From: CAMYLY01 sp036397755 | Lineage (GTDB): Bacteria > Gemmatimonadota > Gemmatimonadetes > Gemmatimonadales > GWC2-71-9 | Assembly (NCBI GenBank): GCA_036397755.1 | Contig: DASWII010000009.1 | Span: 1-64,000, forward strand | Length of the DNA stretch: 64,000 bases | Reading direction: 5' to 3' | In this document: positions 17,324 through 26,617 of the stretch, in pieces | Numbering within the stretch: position 1 is the stretch's first letter | Layout of the letters: the number at the start of each line of letters is the position of its first letter | Translations under genes and position numbers: made by a program | Notes under the pieces: model-generated | The model's database searches: none | Seen by the model: the letters and a program-made list of their open reading frames with translations, nothing else | What the model was told of the DNA's origin: nothing

Positions 17324-17791
17324 ATGTTGGACGCGATCCGGCGGTTGTTCGATGACGAGTTGCGCCCGCCGCCCGCGGACGTGGGCGGTGAAGCGCCCGA
17401 GTCGACGCAGCCCGCCGCGCTGGCCGCCTGCGCGCTCATGCTGGAGCTGGCGCATGCGGACGACCAGTTCGCCGACGTCGAACGCGCCCACATCGTGGAT
17501 GTCCTGCGCCGCCACTTCGCACTGCCCGACGATCGGATCGACGCGCTGTTGGAGGCGGCAGAACTCGAACGGCGCCAGGCGGTCGATCTCTTTCAATTCA
17601 CGTCGCTCATCGTCTCCGCCTATGACGAAGCGCAACGGATGCTGCTGGCGGAGGCGCTGTGGGGGGTCGTGCTGTCGGATGGGGCGATCGCGAAGCACGA
17701 GCAATACCTGATGCGCAAGCTGTCACAGCTGCTGGAGTTGCGCCCTGGATACCTCGCGGAGGCCCGCCGGCGCGCGGAACAATCCACGTGA
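17324..17791 (+). CDS. TerB-like (tellurite-resistance fold) protein
   Basis: 155-residue all-helical cytoplasmic protein of the TerB/DjlA-N fold. Paired acidic helices carry the family pattern: LELAHADDQFADVERAHI (about 41-58) and LWGVVLSDGAIAKHEQYLMRKL (about 112-133), acidic clusters that in TerB bind metal. The name reflects the fold only; tellurite resistance is not implied by one gene. It ends in a GTGA overlap with tilS, so the two are translationally coupled. Confidence 0.85.
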   Translation: MLDAIRRLFDDELRPPPADVGGEAPESTQPAALAACALMLELAHADDQFADVERAHIVDVLRRHFALPDDRIDALLEAAELERRQAVDLFQFTSLIVSAYDEAQRMLLAEALWGVVLSDGAIAKHEQYLMRKLSQLLELRPGYLAEARRRAEQST

Positions 17792-19155
17792 ACGACCTGC
17801 CCGAACGGGTGGCGGCGGCGGCACACGAGGCGAATCTGTTCCCGGGGGAAGGGACGCTGCTGGTCGCGGTGAGCGGCGGGCCAGATTCCGTCGCTCTCCT
17901 GGACATCGTGATGCACGATGCCCTGCGCGTGCGGTTCGGTCTCGTGGTGGAGGTCGCACACGTGGACCACGGGATCGCGCCTGACAGCGCGGCGATCGCC
18001 GAGAGGGTGGAGCGCCTCGCGGCCGGGTATGGGGTGCCGGTGCACCGCAGCCCGCTCACGCTCGGCTCGCTCGCCACGGAGACCGAAGCGCGGGCGGCTC
18101 GGTACCCCGTGCTCCGGGAAATGCAGCGGTGGGTGGGCGCACGCTATCTCGCCACCGGACACCACCGCGATGATCAAGTCGAGACGGTGCTGCACCGGTT
18201 CTTGCGGGGAACGGGACCGGCGGGGCTTGCCGGCATCCCCGCACGGGGCAGCCACGGCCTTGTCCGCCCGCTGTTGCCGTTCGCGCGGGCAGAGTTGGCG
18301 GCTCATCTGGTGCACCGGGGGATCACCCCTCCCGCGGTGGCCGATCCGGCGAATGTTGGCGTGCGCCATGTGCGTACGTGGCTGCGCCACGAGATCCTGC
18401 CCCGATTACGGTCGCAGATGGAGGCGAGCGTCGATCTGGGAGTCGAGGCCGTGGCGCGCCAGGCCGCGTCGGATCGGGTCGCTTGGCGCCGGCTCCTCCG
18501 GGTATTGCCGGAGCTGCAGTTCCGCCGGGATTCGCGGGGCATCGAGGTTGCTCGGCTACCCTTGACCTCCTATGATAAAGCCTTGTCAGAAGCCCTGTTG
18601 CGTGCTCTGGGAAGGGAATTGGGCCTTGTTATTGGGACGCGCGGCGCAGCCCGTCTCCGGGACTTCGTTCAGCGTGCCCCGAGCGGGCGCCGGTGTCAGT
18701 TGGGTGGTGGCAGCGAGGCCGAAGTCGTGTTTGACCGGGTGCGGCTTTATCCGATGTCCCGTGCCACGCCGCCCCCCACGGCAGAGGTGGATCTGACCGC
18801 GCCCGGACGCCTGCGGTGGGGCGTGTGGGAGTTCCGCTGGCTATTGGAGCCGGCCCGCGCGTCGCAACGCGTGGCGGCCGCGACCTGGATCCGACCCGGT
18901 CTGGTGCGGGTGCGGGCGGCGCGCCCGGGTGATCGAGTGGCCCCCGTGCGCGGTGTAGGCCGTCGCAAGGTTCGTCGCCTTCTGTCGGAGGCGCATGTGC
19001 CCGCCAGCTTGCGCAAGGGCTACCCCGTCATCGAGCGGGAGGGAGCGATCGTGTGGATTCCGGGCATCTGCCGTGGCGCCACAGGCCTCCCCGAGGAAGG
19101 TGAGCCTGCCGTGCGCCTCGAAGTGCGCGATCGCGGAGACGTCGCCCACAGCTGA
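17788..19155 (+). CDS. tilS: tRNA(Ile)-lysidine synthase TilS
   Basis: Converts the wobble C of tRNA-Ile(CAU) to lysidine so it reads AUA. The N-type ATP pyrophosphatase P-loop SGGPDS is at residues 29-34, followed by AHVDHGI and TGHHRDDQVETVLHRFLRGTG, all diagnostic. The C-terminal substrate-binding domain (about 340-450) contains GRRKVRRLLSEAHVP and the closing IVWIPGI. The 455-residue length fits the longer, two-domain form. Start GTG 17788 overlaps the TGA of the TerB-like gene. No hpt gene follows, although tilS-hpt-ftsH is a common order. Confidence 0.93.
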   Translation: MNDLPERVAAAAHEANLFPGEGTLLVAVSGGPDSVALLDIVMHDALRVRFGLVVEVAHVDHGIAPDSAAIAERVERLAAGYGVPVHRSPLTLGSLATETEARAARYPVLREMQRWVGARYLATGHHRDDQVETVLHRFLRGTGPAGLAGIPARGSHGLVRPLLPFARAELAAHLVHRGITPPAVADPANVGVRHVRTWLRHEILPRLRSQMEASVDLGVEAVARQAASDRVAWRRLLRVLPELQFRRDSRGIEVARLPLTSYDKALSEALLRALGRELGLVIGTRGAARLRDFVQRAPSGRRCQLGGGSEAEVVFDRVRLYPMSRATPPPTAEVDLTAPGRLRWGVWEFRWLLEPARASQRVAAATWIRPGLVRVRAARPGDRVAPVRGVGRRKVRRLLSEAHVPASLRKGYPVIEREGAIVWIPGICRGATGLPEEGEPAVRLEVRDRGDVAHS

Positions 19156-19258
19156 AATAGCGCAACCGTTGGCGGGTGTCGGCTGCGGCATCCGGGGCCG
19201 CTCCACAGGTTGGAGGGGATCGGGAACCCTCAGGGCGGCGAGGTAGGTACTTTATTGC

Positions 19259-19387
19259 ATGAGCCGATCGCACCACGGCGGGGTCGGAGGCGCGGAGGCG
19301 GGAGTCGAATACGCGGATCGGTTTCTCGTGGGGTTGGTCACAATTACGCTGGAAGCTGCCGTCAGCCGGTGTTTGGTGGTAGCCTGA
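19259..19387 (+). CDS. Possible 42-residue leader ORF upstream of ftsH
   Basis: The 250-base tilS-ftsH gap contains an ATG 4 bases after TACTTT/TTTATT and a 42-codon frame ending 18 bases before ftsH. The product has a short hydrophobic C-terminal half (FLVGLVTITLEAAV). There is no Shine-Dalgarno and no homology I can name, so it may be chance. Confidence 0.15.
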   Translation: MSRSHHGGVGGAEAGVEYADRFLVGLVTITLEAAVSRCLVVA

Positions 19388-19405
19388 GGAAGGCCGGAGC
19401 AGAGC

Positions 19406-21394
19406 ATGGCGGACAACGACACACAACGGCAGAAACCCAACTTCTCCTGGTGGAGCCGGAACCTCGTCTTTTGGGCGTTGATATTCCTGATCCCGCTGGT
19501 CGGATATCAACTCATCTCGGGCACGCGAGAGCCCGTCGAGGAGATCAGCTACACGCAGCTCCGCGCGGCCCTCAGCGAAGACAACGTGGCGAAGGTGGTG
19601 ATCGAGCGCGGCAAGTCGGTCACGGGTGATTTTCGCCGGGCCGTCGAGTTTGGCGGCAGGCCCGTGAAGCGGTTCACTGTCGTCCTGCCGGTGCAGGATT
19701 CGGAAGCGTTCATCGCGCAGCTCGAGGAGCGCGGGGTCGAGATCAGCGCAGACGAGCCCGGAGGCCTCGGCACGGTCTTTGTGCAGCTGCTGCCCTGGAT
19801 CATTCTCATCGGCCTGTGGGTCTTCTTCTTCCGACAACTGCAGCAGGGGGGCAATCGCGCTTTCGCCTTTGGAAAGTCGAAGGCCAAGCTGCTGTCCGGC
19901 GACACGCCGAAGGTCACGTTCCAGGATGTGGCCGGATGCGATGAGGCAAAGGTTGAGCTGGAGGAGATCATCGAGTTCCTCCGCGACCCGCAGCGGTTTC
20001 AGCGTCTCGGAGGACGCCTGCCCAAGGGCGTGCTTCTGGTGGGACCGCCGGGGACCGGCAAGACGCTCCTGGCCCGGGCGGTGGCCGGTGAGGCTGGGCG
20101 CCCGTTCTTCTCGATGTCCGGTTCGGATTTCGTGGAGATGTTCGTTGGCGTCGGCGCGTCGCGCGTGCGGGACCTGTTCGAACAGGGCAAGGCCCACGCG
20201 CCCTGCATCATCTTCATCGACGAGATCGATGCGGTTGGCCGCCATCGGGGCGCGGGACTGGGAGGCGGGCACGACGAACGCGAGCAGACGCTCAACCAGC
20301 TCCTCGTGGAGATGGACGGGTTCGAGTCCAATGAGGGGGTGATCCTGATCGCGGCGACGAATCGGCCGGACGTGCTCGATCCGGCGCTGCTGCGGCCGGG
20401 TCGGTTCGACCGGCAGGTTGTGGTGGACATGCCCGACATTCGTGGCCGCGAGATGATCCTGAAGGTACATGCCCGCAAGATCCCGCTGGGGGAGGGGGTT
20501 CGCCTGGAGGTGATCGCGCGCGCCACGCCCGGACTTGCCGGTGCGGACCTGGCGAACATCGTCAACGAGTCCGCGTTGCTTGCCGCCCGGCGCAACAAGC
20601 AGCGCGTCGAGATGCCCGACTTCGAGGATGCCAAGGACAAGGTGATGCTCGGGGTGGAGCGGAAGAGCCTCGTGCTCTCCGAGGAGGAACGCAAGCTGAC
20701 GGCGTATCACGAGTCGGGGCATGCGCTCGTGAGCGTGCGGGTGCCGGGGTTGGATCCTGTCCATAAGGTGTCGATCGTCCCTCGGGGGCGCGCGCTGGGC
20801 ATCACGTTCTCCCTTCCGGAAGAGGACCGGCACAACTACACCAAGGAGTACATCCTCGGGCGCTTGGCGATGGCGTACGGCGGGCGTGTGGCGGAGCAGC
20901 TGATCTTCGGCCCCGAGAAGGTCACGACGGGCGCGGCCCAGGATATCGAACAAGCCACCGAGATGGCGCGTCGCATGGTCACCCAGTTCGGCATGAGCGA
21001 TGTCGTGGGTCCCGTGGCCGTCGGCGACCGCGAGCATCAGATCTTTTTGGGACGCGAGCTCGCTCAGCGCCGCGAGGTGTCCGAGAGCACGGCGCAGCAA
21101 GTGGATGTGGAGATCAAGCGCATCCTGGAGGCGGCGTACGAACGCGCGCGCATGATCCTCAGTGGTGACATGGACACCCTGCACCGCATGGCGGATGCCT
21201 TGCTCGAGCGCGAGACGCTCGATCGCGAAGAAGTCGCCCTCATCGCGGCGGGGAAGGATCTGCCGCCGAGCGCCCCGCTGCCGGCCGACGCGATGAACGC
21301 GCCCGGGCGTCTCGCCACCGACACGACACGGGAACGGGTGCCGGACGCCGGCCCCATCCTCGGGGCGCCGCCGGCGGAACCAGCCGGGGCGTGA
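19406..21394 (+). CDS. ftsH: ATP-dependent zinc metalloprotease FtsH
   Basis: Membrane-anchored hexameric AAA+ protease for quality control of membrane and short-lived cytoplasmic proteins. Two transmembrane helices (about 20-40 and 127-145) flank the periplasmic domain. Walker A GPPGTGKT has its Lys at 219, Walker B is IIFIDEIDAVG, and the SRH is AATNRPDVLDPALLRPGRFDR. The HExxH zinc site is H435-E436-x-x-H439. 662 residues with a Pro/Ala-rich tail. The purine-rich GAGGAAGGCCGGAG before ATG 19406 serves as Shine-Dalgarno. It is first in an operon with folP, cdaA and a DUF2723 gene. Confidence 0.97.
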   Translation: MADNDTQRQKPNFSWWSRNLVFWALIFLIPLVGYQLISGTREPVEEISYTQLRAALSEDNVAKVVIERGKSVTGDFRRAVEFGGRPVKRFTVVLPVQDSEAFIAQLEERGVEISADEPGGLGTVFVQLLPWIILIGLWVFFFRQLQQGGNRAFAFGKSKAKLLSGDTPKVTFQDVAGCDEAKVELEEIIEFLRDPQRFQRLGGRLPKGVLLVGPPGTGKTLLARAVAGEAGRPFFSMSGSDFVEMFVGVGASRVRDLFEQGKAHAPCIIFIDEIDAVGRHRGAGLGGGHDEREQTLNQLLVEMDGFESNEGVILIAATNRPDVLDPALLRPGRFDRQVVVDMPDIRGREMILKVHARKIPLGEGVRLEVIARATPGLAGADLANIVNESALLAARRNKQRVEMPDFEDAKDKVMLGVERKSLVLSEEERKLTAYHESGHALVSVRVPGLDPVHKVSIVPRGRALGITFSLPEEDRHNYTKEYILGRLAMAYGGRVAEQLIFGPEKVTTGAAQDIEQATEMARRMVTQFGMSDVVGPVAVGDREHQIFLGRELAQRREVSESTAQQVDVEIKRILEAAYERARMILSGDMDTLHRMADALLERETLDREEVALIAAGKDLPPSAPLPADAMNAPGRLATDTTRERVPDAGPILGAPPAEPAGA

Positions 21395-22563
21395 ACGTCA
21401 CCGCCCTCGATCGCACGACTCCGGGCGCGTTCCAGATGGCACTGACGCGCCGGGGGCTCGATCCCGTGCGTGCCGCAGCCGTGATGCGGGGCGTGAAGCC
21501 GATGGCGTTCGTGCTCGATGGGGTGGACGAGGTGGCCCGGGAGCGGATCGTGCAGGCGGCACAGCAGCGCCATCTGGAATGTCTCACCGGGGACGGATGG
21601 GCGGTGCTCGCGGGAGGGGTGGCGGAGCTTGCCGGTCTGACGCGAACGGGACGTTCGCTGCTCCCAGAGGAGCTGGCTGACGCGCTGGGGCGGTCGTTGT
21701 CGGCGGTGTGGGGTGACCCGGCCGAGTGGTCGATGGCCCGCGGAACGATCTCGCTCGTCGACCCGGTGATCGTGGGGATCGTTAACGTCACCCCCGACTC
21801 GTTCAGCGATGGCGGCCGGTTTCTGGAACCGGTGGCGGCCGTGGCGCACGCGGGAGTGCTGATTGCGGAGGGCGCAAGTGTGTTGGATGTCGGGGCGGAG
21901 TCGACGCGACCCGGCGTCACGGCACCGGTGTCCGCCGACGAGGAGTGGCGCCGTCTGGAGCCGGTGCTCGACGCGATCCGCGCGCGCCATCCGGCCATGC
22001 CGATCACGGTGGACACGATGAGAGGCCAGACCGCGCGTCGCGCGCTCAAACGCGGCGCGTGGGCCATCAACGATGTGTCCGGGTTGCGGTACGACACGAG
22101 TGTGGCCGACGCCTGCGCGGAGTTCGACGCCGGGCTTATCCTGATGCACTCGCGGGGGATCCGGAGCACCATGGCGACGTACGAGCACGCGCATTACGAA
22201 GACCTGGTGTCCGAGATGCTCCACGAGATGGAAATGGCGAGCGGCCGGGCCACGGCCGCCGGGGTGCGTGAGGAGCGCATCGTGCTGGATCCTGGTCTGG
22301 GGTTTGCCAAGACTCCGGAGCAGAGCGTGCTCGCGCTGCAGTCCGTTGGTGCGATGGTCGCGCTGGGGCGACCGGTCATGCTGGGGCCCTCGCGCAAGCG
22401 GTTCCTTGGCGCGCTCACGGGGCGGGATGTGGAGGATCGCGACGTCGCCACGGCCGTGGCGTGTGCCGCCGGGTTCGCCCTTGGGGCGCGTCTGTTCCGG
22501 GTCCACGCGCCGGGCCCCACGCGTGATGCGCTGGCGGTGGCACGCGCGGTGTGGGGGGCGTGA
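21391..22563 (+). CDS. folP: Dihydropteroate synthase with N-terminal extension
   Basis: Condenses p-aminobenzoate with dihydropterin pyrophosphate in folate synthesis; the sulfonamide target. The catalytic TIM barrel begins near residue 127 with IVGIVNVTPDSFSDGG and continues with DVGAESTRPG, AWAINDVSGLRYD and DPGLGFAKT, with all signature loops intact. The first roughly 125 residues form an extra domain (FVLDGVDEVARERIVQAAQQ ...) that E. coli FolP lacks but some bacteria such as Thermus/Deinococcus relatives carry, as far as I recall. GTG 21391 overlaps the ftsH stop by 4 bases (GTGA). Confidence 0.93.
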   Translation: MNVTALDRTTPGAFQMALTRRGLDPVRAAAVMRGVKPMAFVLDGVDEVARERIVQAAQQRHLECLTGDGWAVLAGGVAELAGLTRTGRSLLPEELADALGRSLSAVWGDPAEWSMARGTISLVDPVIVGIVNVTPDSFSDGGRFLEPVAAVAHAGVLIAEGASVLDVGAESTRPGVTAPVSADEEWRRLEPVLDAIRARHPAMPITVDTMRGQTARRALKRGAWAINDVSGLRYDTSVADACAEFDAGLILMHSRGIRSTMATYEHAHYEDLVSEMLHEMEMASGRATAAGVREERIVLDPGLGFAKTPEQSVLALQSVGAMVALGRPVMLGPSRKRFLGALTGRDVEDRDVATAVACAAGFALGARLFRVHAPGPTRDALAVARAVWGA

Positions 22564-23366
22564 TGTCATTCGAGCAGCTGCGGTTCTTGATCCCCGGCGC
22601 GTGGGATCTCGTCGAGATCCTCATTGTGGCGTACGTGATTTACCGGTTGCTGCTGTTCCTGGCCGGCACGCGGGCGCTGCAGATTCTCGTGGGACTAGTG
22701 ATTCTGGGAGTCGTGTACTTCGGGGCGGTGCTGCTGCGGTTCACGATGATCACCACGCTGCTCGGGTTTGTGTTTGCCTACGGGGTGTTTGCGGCGATCG
22801 TCGTCTTCCAGCCGGAGCTAAGACATGCGCTCGCCCGGCTCGGACGGTCGCGCTTCGTGCGGCTGTTCGCGACCGCCGGCCAGGATGCCGTCGCGGATGC
22901 GGTGGCCGACGCGGTCGGCCGTCTGTCGCGCGACGGCAACGGCGCGATCCTCGTCGTCGAAGGTGAGATGACACTCGGGGATTATCTCGAGACCGGTACG
23001 GAGATGCGGGCGGGAGTCTCGTCGGACCTGCTGGCGACGATCTTCACTCCGTACTCGCCCTTGCACGACGGGGCGGTGATCATCCGCGGCGATCAGATCA
23101 TCGGCGCCGGCTGCGTGCTTCCACTCACGCAATTCCCGGTGACCGACAAATCCCTGGGGACTCGGCACCGCGCCGCGCTCGGGCTCTCCGAAGAAACGGA
23201 CGCCACCATCGTCGTCGTGTCCGAAGAAACCACGCAGATCTCCGTGGCGTTCCGCGGGATGCTGCGTCGTGCCGTGACGCCGGACCAGGTTCGGGAAATG
23301 CTGGTGCGTCGGCAGATCGCAGACCTTGCGCTCGCGCCGATGAGTGACGAGCCTTCTCCCGCCTGA
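22563..23366 (+). CDS. cdaA: Diadenylate cyclase CdaA
   Basis: Makes the second messenger c-di-AMP from two ATP. It has three N-terminal transmembrane helices (about 10-80) and a DAC domain (about 100-245) with both active-site motifs: D169-G170-A171 (LHDGAVII) and R201-H202-R203 in GTRHRAALGLSE. 267 residues, the usual CdaA size. ATG 22563 shares one base with the folP stop. CdaR/YbbR and glmM, the usual partners in Firmicutes, are absent here, so the regulator must lie elsewhere or be different. Co-transcription with ftsH and folP is implied by the overlaps. Confidence 0.95.
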   Translation: MSFEQLRFLIPGAWDLVEILIVAYVIYRLLLFLAGTRALQILVGLVILGVVYFGAVLLRFTMITTLLGFVFAYGVFAAIVVFQPELRHALARLGRSRFVRLFATAGQDAVADAVADAVGRLSRDGNGAILVVEGEMTLGDYLETGTEMRAGVSSDLLATIFTPYSPLHDGAVIIRGDQIIGAGCVLPLTQFPVTDKSLGTRHRAALGLSEETDATIVVVSEETTQISVAFRGMLRRAVTPDQVREMLVRRQIADLALAPMSDEPSPA

Positions 23367-23404
23367 AACAGGACGTGCCGGCGTCAATGGAACGTGGAGT
23401 GACC

Positions 23405-25870
23405 ATGTCGGCGGGTGGGCAACAGCGCCTCGAGTTTCGCGTGGCGCTGTTCGTGTTTGCCGTCGTGCTGGGCGGCTACCTCTGGACGCTGGCGCCATCC
23501 GTCACGTTCTGGGATGCCGGCGAGTTGATCGCGGCCACCAAGATCCTCGGTGTTCCGCACCCGCCGGGTACCCCCTTATTCGTGCTGATCGGCCACGTGT
23601 GGGGCACCCTGGTCCCGCTGGGCGAGTTCGCATTTCGGACGAACCTGATGACGGCGATCTTCAGCGCCGGGGCCGCCACGCTGTTCTTCCTGTTGGTGGC
23701 GCAGGCGCTCCGCGGCGGTCCCGAGCATGCCCGCGACGACGGAGAAGTCGATCGCACGTTCGTTCTTGGTGGGGCCGCAGCCGCCGCCGTGATGTCGGCG
23801 TTCGCGTTCACGGTGTGGCAGAATTCCAACGAAACCGAAGTCTACATGGTGGCGACGCTGTCGATCGCCGGCGTGTCGTGGCTGGCCTGGCTCTGGCGGC
23901 GGGCGCGGGGGACGGAACGCGCGGCACACATTCTCCTGCTCATCGTGTACGTCGCCGCGCTGTCGATCGGCAACCACCTGCTGACGCTGTTGGTCGGGCC
24001 CGCGCTGCTGGGCTTCATGTGGCACGTGTTGCGGTCTGCGCCCCTGGCCAGTGAGCAGGATCGGCGGGTTGAATGGGGGCAGTGGCTCGTGGTCACGGCG
24101 GTGTGGGTCCTGCTGATCGGCGTCGGGTTGGGCAAGGTGCCGATGATCGTGGGCGGGTTGCTGTTTCTGGTGGCGACCGCGTACGCGCTGTCGGTGGGCG
24201 CCGGGACGTTCGCCCTCACGGTACTGGCCATCGCGTTCGTCGGGGCGTCGACGTACTTCTTCCTGTTCCTGCGTGCGCATGCCGGCCCGATGATCAACGA
24301 GGCCGACCCGTCTACGTGGGAGAACCTGCTGAGTGTGGTGTGGCGCGAGCAGTATCCCCCGCGCTCTCCGATCGACAACCCGATCTACACGACCCGCGAT
24401 ACGGACGCGATCGAGCGTATCGGCGCGTTCATCACCTGCTTACCGCGATTCGTCGACGGTCCCGTACCTTCGCGGGAATCGATGATCGGCATCCCACCGT
24501 GCTACACGGTGCGCAGCATCCCGCTGATGCTGCGGCAGATCCAGAACTACCTGCAATATTTCGATTGGCAGTGGTCCAGTGGACTCGCCCCGACGCAGCC
24601 CGTATTCGCCGCGGTGCGACTGCCCATCACGGTCGCCTTCATTTCGCTGGGGGTGTACGGCGGGGCGGTGCTGAAGCGGCGCGATGCCTCGGTGTTCTGG
24701 CTGCTCGTGTTGCTGTTCCTCATCACTGGCCCCGGGCTCGTGGGTTACATGAACTTCAAGCCGGGGTTTTCGCTGGCGTGGGACAAGTTCCCCACCATAA
24801 GCATGCATGAGGTGCGCGAGCGGGATTACTTCTTTACGGTGTCGTTTCAGGTGTGGGGACTGTTGGTGGGCATCGGTGCGGCTGGGCTCTACCGGATGTT
24901 GCGCGCGCGCGCTGTTCCGCTGGCCGCCTCACGCGCCGTGTTTGCGGTGGCGGCCATCCCGTTCGTGCTCAACTGGAATGCCGCTAGTCGCCGCCACGGC
25001 CCCGACGCGCTGCTCGCGCGCGACTTTGCCTATGACCTGCTGCAGTCAGCGGAGCCCTATGGGATCATCTTCACGAACGGTGATAATGACACGTTCCCCC
25101 TCTGGTATCTCCAGGAGGTCGAGGAAGTACGGCAGGACGTCGCCGTGGTCAACCTCTCCCTCGGGAACACCGACTGGTATCTGAGGCAATTGCGCGACAA
25201 CCCGCCGCGGGCCTTCGATCCAGCGCAGGCGCCGTGGTACGCCGACGGGGCCCCGGCGATGCCGACCGCTCCGCTGCACAGTATGACGGATGAACAAATC
25301 GGCGGGCTGACCGCGCGTCTGCTCCAGCGCCCCCTCGCGGTGCGGTTTGGCGAGGTTTCGATCGACCTGCCGGCCAACACGCCGTTGTATGTCAAGGATT
25401 TCCTGGTCCTCCGACTCATCCAGGAGAACTGGAACCGCCGCCCGATCTATTTCAGCATGACGGCTGGGAGCGACAACTGGCTCGGGACCGCACCGTATCT
25501 CACGCAACAAGGGTTGACGTTCCGCTTGCACGCGGACGCTCCGCCCGACTCGTCACGGCTCGCGCCCGGCTTGTTCGGTGTGCCGATGGATCTCCCGCGC
25601 ACCGACTCGCTGGTGTGGCACGTGTTCCGCTACGCCGATCTCCTGAGTCAGGACACCCTGACCTTGGATCCGACCAGCCGCAACATCGCCATCAACCTGA
25701 GTTACCCTTTCTACGCACTCGGCAACGTGTATGAACTGACCGGCGATCGCACGCGCGCGATCGAAAACCTGCGGCGTGGGCATCTGCTGCAGCCGAATCA
25801 GCAGATGCTGGATTTGCTGCGCAGTCTCGAAAACAGTCTCGCCCCCGCGCCGGATACCGTCATCCCCTGA
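23405..25870 (+). CDS. DUF2723 polytopic membrane protein (glycosyltransferase-C-like)
   Basis: About 821 residues. The N-terminus matches DUF2723: LAPSVTFWDAGELIAATKILGVPHPPGTPLF, where the acidic WDAGE in the first periplasmic loop resembles the catalytic loop of GT-C/protein-O-mannosyltransferase enzymes. Ten or more helices run to about residue 530. A soluble C-terminal domain (about 540-820) follows, with NGDNDTFPLWYLQEVE and a TPR-like end. It probably transfers a sugar from a lipid carrier on the outer side of the inner membrane; substrate unknown. ATG 23405 is preferred because GGAG lies 5-6 bases upstream; GTG 23375 is possible. Last gene of the ftsH operon. Confidence 0.85.
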   Translation: MSAGGQQRLEFRVALFVFAVVLGGYLWTLAPSVTFWDAGELIAATKILGVPHPPGTPLFVLIGHVWGTLVPLGEFAFRTNLMTAIFSAGAATLFFLLVAQALRGGPEHARDDGEVDRTFVLGGAAAAAVMSAFAFTVWQNSNETEVYMVATLSIAGVSWLAWLWRRARGTERAAHILLLIVYVAALSIGNHLLTLLVGPALLGFMWHVLRSAPLASEQDRRVEWGQWLVVTAVWVLLIGVGLGKVPMIVGGLLFLVATAYALSVGAGTFALTVLAIAFVGASTYFFLFLRAHAGPMINEADPSTWENLLSVVWREQYPPRSPIDNPIYTTRDTDAIERIGAFITCLPRFVDGPVPSRESMIGIPPCYTVRSIPLMLRQIQNYLQYFDWQWSSGLAPTQPVFAAVRLPITVAFISLGVYGGAVLKRRDASVFWLLVLLFLITGPGLVGYMNFKPGFSLAWDKFPTISMHEVRERDYFFTVSFQVWGLLVGIGAAGLYRMLRARAVPLAASRAVFAVAAIPFVLNWNAASRRHGPDALLARDFAYDLLQSAEPYGIIFTNGDNDTFPLWYLQEVEEVRQDVAVVNLSLGNTDWYLRQLRDNPPRAFDPAQAPWYADGAPAMPTAPLHSMTDEQIGGLTARLLQRPLAVRFGEVSIDLPANTPLYVKDFLVLRLIQENWNRRPIYFSMTAGSDNWLGTAPYLTQQGLTFRLHADAPPDSSRLAPGLFGVPMDLPRTDSLVWHVFRYADLLSQDTLTLDPTSRNIAINLSYPFYALGNVYELTGDRTRAIENLRRGHLLQPNQQMLDLLRSLENSLAPAPDTVIP

Positions 25871-25884
25871 CCTTCACCGCGTCA

Positions 25885-25913
25885 TTGTAGGCTCCGAGAG
25901 CACGCGCTAACTT
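25885..25913 (+). promoter_or_regulatory. Promoter of the yggS-ileS-rluD operon
   Basis: -35 TTGTAG, exactly 17 bases, -10 TAACTT; ATG 25922 follows 8 bases after the -10. This is the AT-richest spot for several kilobases. The transcript would be leaderless or nearly so. Confidence 0.65.
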
Positions 25914-25921
25914 TACAAGCT

Positions 25922-26617
25922 ATGAGTTTCCAGGACCTCGCGGAGCGGATCGGGCGAGTGCGCGATGATATCGCCGCCATCCAGCGCCGCGAGGGACTTG
26001 CGGGTGCGGTGCGGATCGTCGCCGTGACCAAGGGACATCCGCCCGCCGCGGTGGCGGCCGTGGCGGCGGCGGGCATTCCCGATGTCGGTGAGAATCGGGT
26101 GCACGAAGCGCTCCACAAGCAGGAGCAACTCACGGGGTTGACCGTGCAGTGGCACTTGATCGGTCATGTGCAGACGAACAAGGCCAAGCTGGTTCCGGGT
26201 CGGTTCGCGCTCGTGCACTCGGTGGATTCGACGCGCCTGGGAGCGGCACTGGCCAAGGCGGCGGTGGCGCACGCGCCGGGTGGTCGGCTCGCGGTGCTCG
26301 TGCAGGTCAACGTCGCGCGGGAGGATCAGAAGAGCGGTTGCGCACCGGAGTCGCTCGGCGACGTGCTTGGCGAGCTTGGCACGCACGGGAATCTCGACGT
26401 GTGCGGCCTGATGACAATGGCACCGTTCACCGACGACGAGCAGGTGCAGCGTCGGGTATTCGCGGCGCTGCGGGAGTTACGGGACCGGCACCAAACGCCG
26501 ACCTGTTCGCTGCCGGAGCTTTCGATGGGGATGTCGGGTGACTATCCAGCCGCGGTGGCGGAGGGGGCCACGCTGCTGCGGCTTGGAACCGTGCTGCTTG
26601 GAGAACGACCGCAATGA
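25922..26617 (+). CDS. YggS/PLPBP family pyridoxal-phosphate homeostasis protein
   Basis: 231-residue single TIM-barrel PLP-binding protein that buffers pyridoxal 5'-phosphate. PLP-binding Lys37 is in VAVTKGHP. ENRVHEALHKQ, WHLIGHVQTNKAK and the C-terminal phosphate site SMGMSGDYPAAVAEGATLLRLG are intact. First gene of a seven-gene cluster, directly after a recognisable promoter, and overlapping divIVA by 4 bases (ATGA). The yggS-divIVA-ileS-lspA order is widespread in bacteria. Confidence 0.94.
   Translation: MSFQDLAERIGRVRDDIAAIQRREGLAGAVRIVAVTKGHPPAAVAAVAAAGIPDVGENRVHEALHKQEQLTGLTVQWHLIGHVQTNKAKLVPGRFALVHSVDSTRLGAALAKAAVAHAPGGRLAVLVQVNVAREDQKSGCAPESLGDVLGELGTHGNLDVCGLMTMAPFTDDEQVQRRVFAALRELRDRHQTPTCSLPELSMGMSGDYPAAVAEGATLLRLGTVLLGERPQ

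Noticed and set aside
17324..17791. Tellurite resistance determinant
   Set aside because: Only the TerB fold is present; no terC, terD or other ter genes lie nearby, so resistance is not supported.
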